The position numbers and the translations under genes are program-made. The notes below the pieces were generated by a model. It searched no databases and was not told the origin of the DNA. It saw only the letters and a list, made by a program, of their open reading frames with translations. From NCBI GenBank assembly GCA_015231795.1, contig JADGAX010000003.1, positions 124,001-188,000 of the forward strand: 64,000 nt of DNA, read 5' to 3'. Of the stretch, positions 62,877 to 64,000 are shown in pieces (the first letter of the stretch is position 1; each line of letters opens with the position of its first letter). Source of the stretch: Alphaproteobacteria bacterium. Lineage in GTDB: Bacteria; Pseudomonadota; Alphaproteobacteria; Rhodospirillales; WMHbin7.

Positions 62877-63436
62877 TTTTCCTTCTTTGGCGTCCAGCTA
62901 AGCGCGTTGGCATCGCCCTGATTGCACATTTCGGCCAGGATGGCGGCCGACACGCGTTCCGGCATCACGCCGTTGATGGTGACAAGGCCTGAACGCGCCA
63001 AGCGCCAGCCTGCCGAGACGCAGGCCTTGTTGGGAATGCCCGCCACCGTCACCGAAGGCGGGCTGCCATGGTCGGAAAAAATCATGCCGCCAAAGACATT
63101 TGTCGCCGGGGCCGCCGAAATGGCCGTGTCCTCAATCTGCTGGACCAGGGCTTCGGGGGTCGGCTTGGCGGGGCCGCTGGAGCGCATTGCAAAGAAGACG
63201 CCGCCAATGCCCAGAATGGTCGCTGCCAGCAAAGTATAAACAAGCCAATGGCTTTTTTTCTTCACGGCCGGGGGATGGGGGTGCGCCTTGTGGGGCGGCT
63301 CGGCATGCGGATGCGCGGGTGGATGATGGGCCGCGGGATGTCCGGTGGGGTGCTGAGCGGTCGCGGGCCTGGGGGCGGGCTTTTGATGCCCCCTGGGGTC
63401 GGACTGCATATGGTGCAAGCTGGTCGTAACGGCCAT
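62873..63436 (-). CDS. Single-pass membrane protein with a His/Pro-rich cytoplasmic part and a type IVb pilin-like C-terminal domain
   Basis: The 187-residue protein has a His/Pro/Ala-rich N-terminus (residues 8-58, about a dozen His), a basic patch KKK, one transmembrane helix (about 64-84), and a C-terminal domain. That domain (about 112-183) reads VFGGMIF...VTVAGIPNKAC...GLVTINGVMP...VSAAILAEMCNQ...NALSWTP. This resembles the C-terminal domain of PilS/TcpA-type type IVb pilins, with a Cys139-Cys171 pair that may form a disulfide. There is no prepilin leader, so it is not a normal pilin. The His-rich tract may bind metals. A strong ribosome-binding site (AGGAGGGAG) and promoter precede it. 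Confidence 0.7.
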   Translation of the reverse strand: MAVTTSLHHMQSDPRGHQKPAPRPATAQHPTGHPAAHHPPAHPHAEPPHKAHPHPPAVKKKSHWLVYTLLAATILGIGGVFFAMRSSGPAKPTPEALVQQIEDTAISAAPATNVFGGMIFSDHGSPPSVTVAGIPNKACVSAGWRLARSGLVTINGVMPERVSAAILAEMCNQGDANALSWTPKKEN

Positions 63437-63472
63437 GACACTCCCTCCTGGAGATCGTTAGCCTTTATATTC

Positions 63473-63501
63473 ATTATATGATTGAAATTTACTTAATTCA
63501 A
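63473..63501 (-). promoter_or_regulatory. Strong sigma-70 promoter of the pilin-like gene
   Basis: On the minus strand, TTGAAT (63501-63496) and TATAAT (63478-63473) are separated by 17 bases. The -10 is 36 bases from the ATG at 63436, and the flanking region is very AT-rich compared with the rest of the window. Confidence 0.75.
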
Positions 63502-63601
63502 CCTTTCAAAAATAAATACTACACACAATTTTATGCAAATTAGATACAAATGCCGTTTCTTATTCTTTGCGTTAACATATATCAAGTAATTCGAAGAATG
63601 A

Positions 63602-63802
63602 TTACGTCACGTCGTCGTCATTCTTATTGTGGGTATTGGCGTCATTCAGTCGGCGTCGAACGCTTTCCGGCGCGTTCTTCTCGGGGCTGGCAAAGCGGAA
63701 GCGGCCATGCATGATGCAGCCTTTCATGCCCGGCGAACATTCCTTGCCTTTTACTTTGTCGCACATGCCCTTGGTTTCGTGCGGGCAACCCCAGCCGGAC
63801 AT
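63602..63802 (-). CDS. Small Cys-rich hypothetical protein
   Basis: The 66-residue protein has four Cys in the first half: Cys6, Cys14, Cys22 and Cys29 (GCPHETKGMCDKVKG and ECSPGMKGCIMHGRF). This pattern suggests a zinc or iron-sulfur site. The second half is charged and ends in Asn/Asp residues. No family name is known to me, though similar small Cys proteins occur in Rhodospirillales. GAGGAGC lies before the ATG (63802). The upstream HTH gene ends 13 bases away on the same strand, so the two are likely co-transcribed. Confidence 0.7.
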   Translation of the reverse strand: MSGWGCPHETKGMCDKVKGKECSPGMKGCIMHGRFRFASPEKNAPESVRRRLNDANTHNKNDDDVT

Positions 63803-63815
63803 CTGATTTTGCTCC

Positions 63816-64000
63816 TCAAGCCAGATCGCCGATATTTGCGATGTGGACCGGATCGTGATCGGGAAAGCGGGCGACGATATCCAGCTCGCCGCCCATGCCT
63901 TCGATGACGCGACGCAATGTCGAAACCAGCATATCGGCCCGCCGCTCGATGCGCGAGATTTCGTCCTGCCCGACGCCAAGTTCCTTGGCCAGTTCGTCTT
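63816..64000 (-). CDS. XRE-family HTH protein, C-terminal part, cut by the right window edge
   Basis: The frame from the right edge to the stop at 63816 reads as the end of a helix-turn-helix protein: ELAKELGVGQDEISRIERRA, then STLRRVIEGMGGELDIVARFP and IANIGDLA. The start lies outside the window. The shape is that of XRE-type antitoxins or regulators found with RelE/HigB-type toxins, and the toxin, if present, would be further right. The Cys-rich small protein follows 13 bases after its stop. Confidence 0.75.
   Translation of the reverse strand, partial: DELAKELGVGQDEISRIERRADMLVSTLRRVIEGMGGELDIVARFPDHDPVHIANIGDLA

Overview
The window is one contiguous stretch of GC-rich, gene-dense chromosome. 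It most likely comes from a sulfur-metabolising alphaproteobacterium of the Rhodospirillales (Magnetospirillum/Phaeospirillum-like). This placement is inferred from gene content: a dsr cluster that includes dsrL, HdaA, COQ9-like TetR and phasin genes, B12-dependent ribonucleotide reductase, UbiK, a MutY/DUF721 pair, and a cluster of GANTC (CcrM-type) sites. No tRNA, rRNA, insertion sequence, phage or CRISPR array was seen.

Layout. 1-5392 (+): the distal part of a dsr operon, dsrL(partial)-dsrJ-dsrO-dsrP-[trpD2/ybiB-like]-dsrN, for cytoplasmic sulfur/sulfite chemistry linked to the quinone pool and for siroheme amidation. 5354-8063 (-): purM-purN-histidine kinase. 8163-12262 (+): a tightly coupled operon DUF2066-CDP-alcohol transferase-PerM-like-hdaA-enoyl-CoA hydratase. 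12274-14282 (-): DUF3047 lipoprotein and M48 metalloprotease. 14272-17096 (+): gamma-glutamyltransferase-like lipoprotein, aminotransferase, ubiK. 17305-20596 (+): ybjN, proC, tetR, phasin, a pair of palindromic repeats, yjdM. 20668-26167 (-): nrdJ, then plsC-ydcF-ftsX-ftsE. 26320-30435 (+): DUF3426 zinc-ribbon protein, acyl-CoA synthetase, HerA-like ATPase. 30474-35169 (-): hydrolase, YbbP-type ABC permease, methyltransferase, YbbA-type ATPase. 35168-37495 (+): arylesterase, FIST protein, ThpR. 37492-39918 (-): a large sensor kinase. 40014-42361 (+): lipoprotein, second phasin, alanyl-tRNA editing protein. 42516-50782 (+): pstSCAB-phoU-phoB-phnN behind a Pho-box array. 51061-53287: apt(-), an orphan TAXI protein (+) and a cytochrome c (-) with an unusual haem motif. 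53593-56754 (+): glmU-glmS. 56741-64000: mutY(-), DUF721(+), an orphan HigA-like protein with a GAF/HD-GYP protein(-), ubiD-pyrE(+), a His-rich pilin-like membrane protein(-), a small Cys-rich protein and a truncated HTH protein(-).

Genes that work together. The dsr genes point to an oxidative sulfur pathway, because DsrL is characteristic of sulfur oxidisers. The two phasins and their matching promoter/operator layouts suggest polyhydroxyalkanoate storage under one PhaR-type regulator. The pst-pho genes form a PhoB-controlled phosphate regulon without a local phoR. Very many neighbouring genes overlap by ATGA or TGATG, so translational coupling is a general habit of this genome.

Points worth a second look: identically built phasin promoters; six GANTC sites in 95 bp; the CxxxCH cytochrome; a type IVb pilin-like domain on a His/Pro-rich membrane protein; a TrpD2-like gene inside the dsr operon; a gamma-glutamyltransferase relative lacking the usual nucleophile; and the methyltransferase inserted between ABC transporter subunits.
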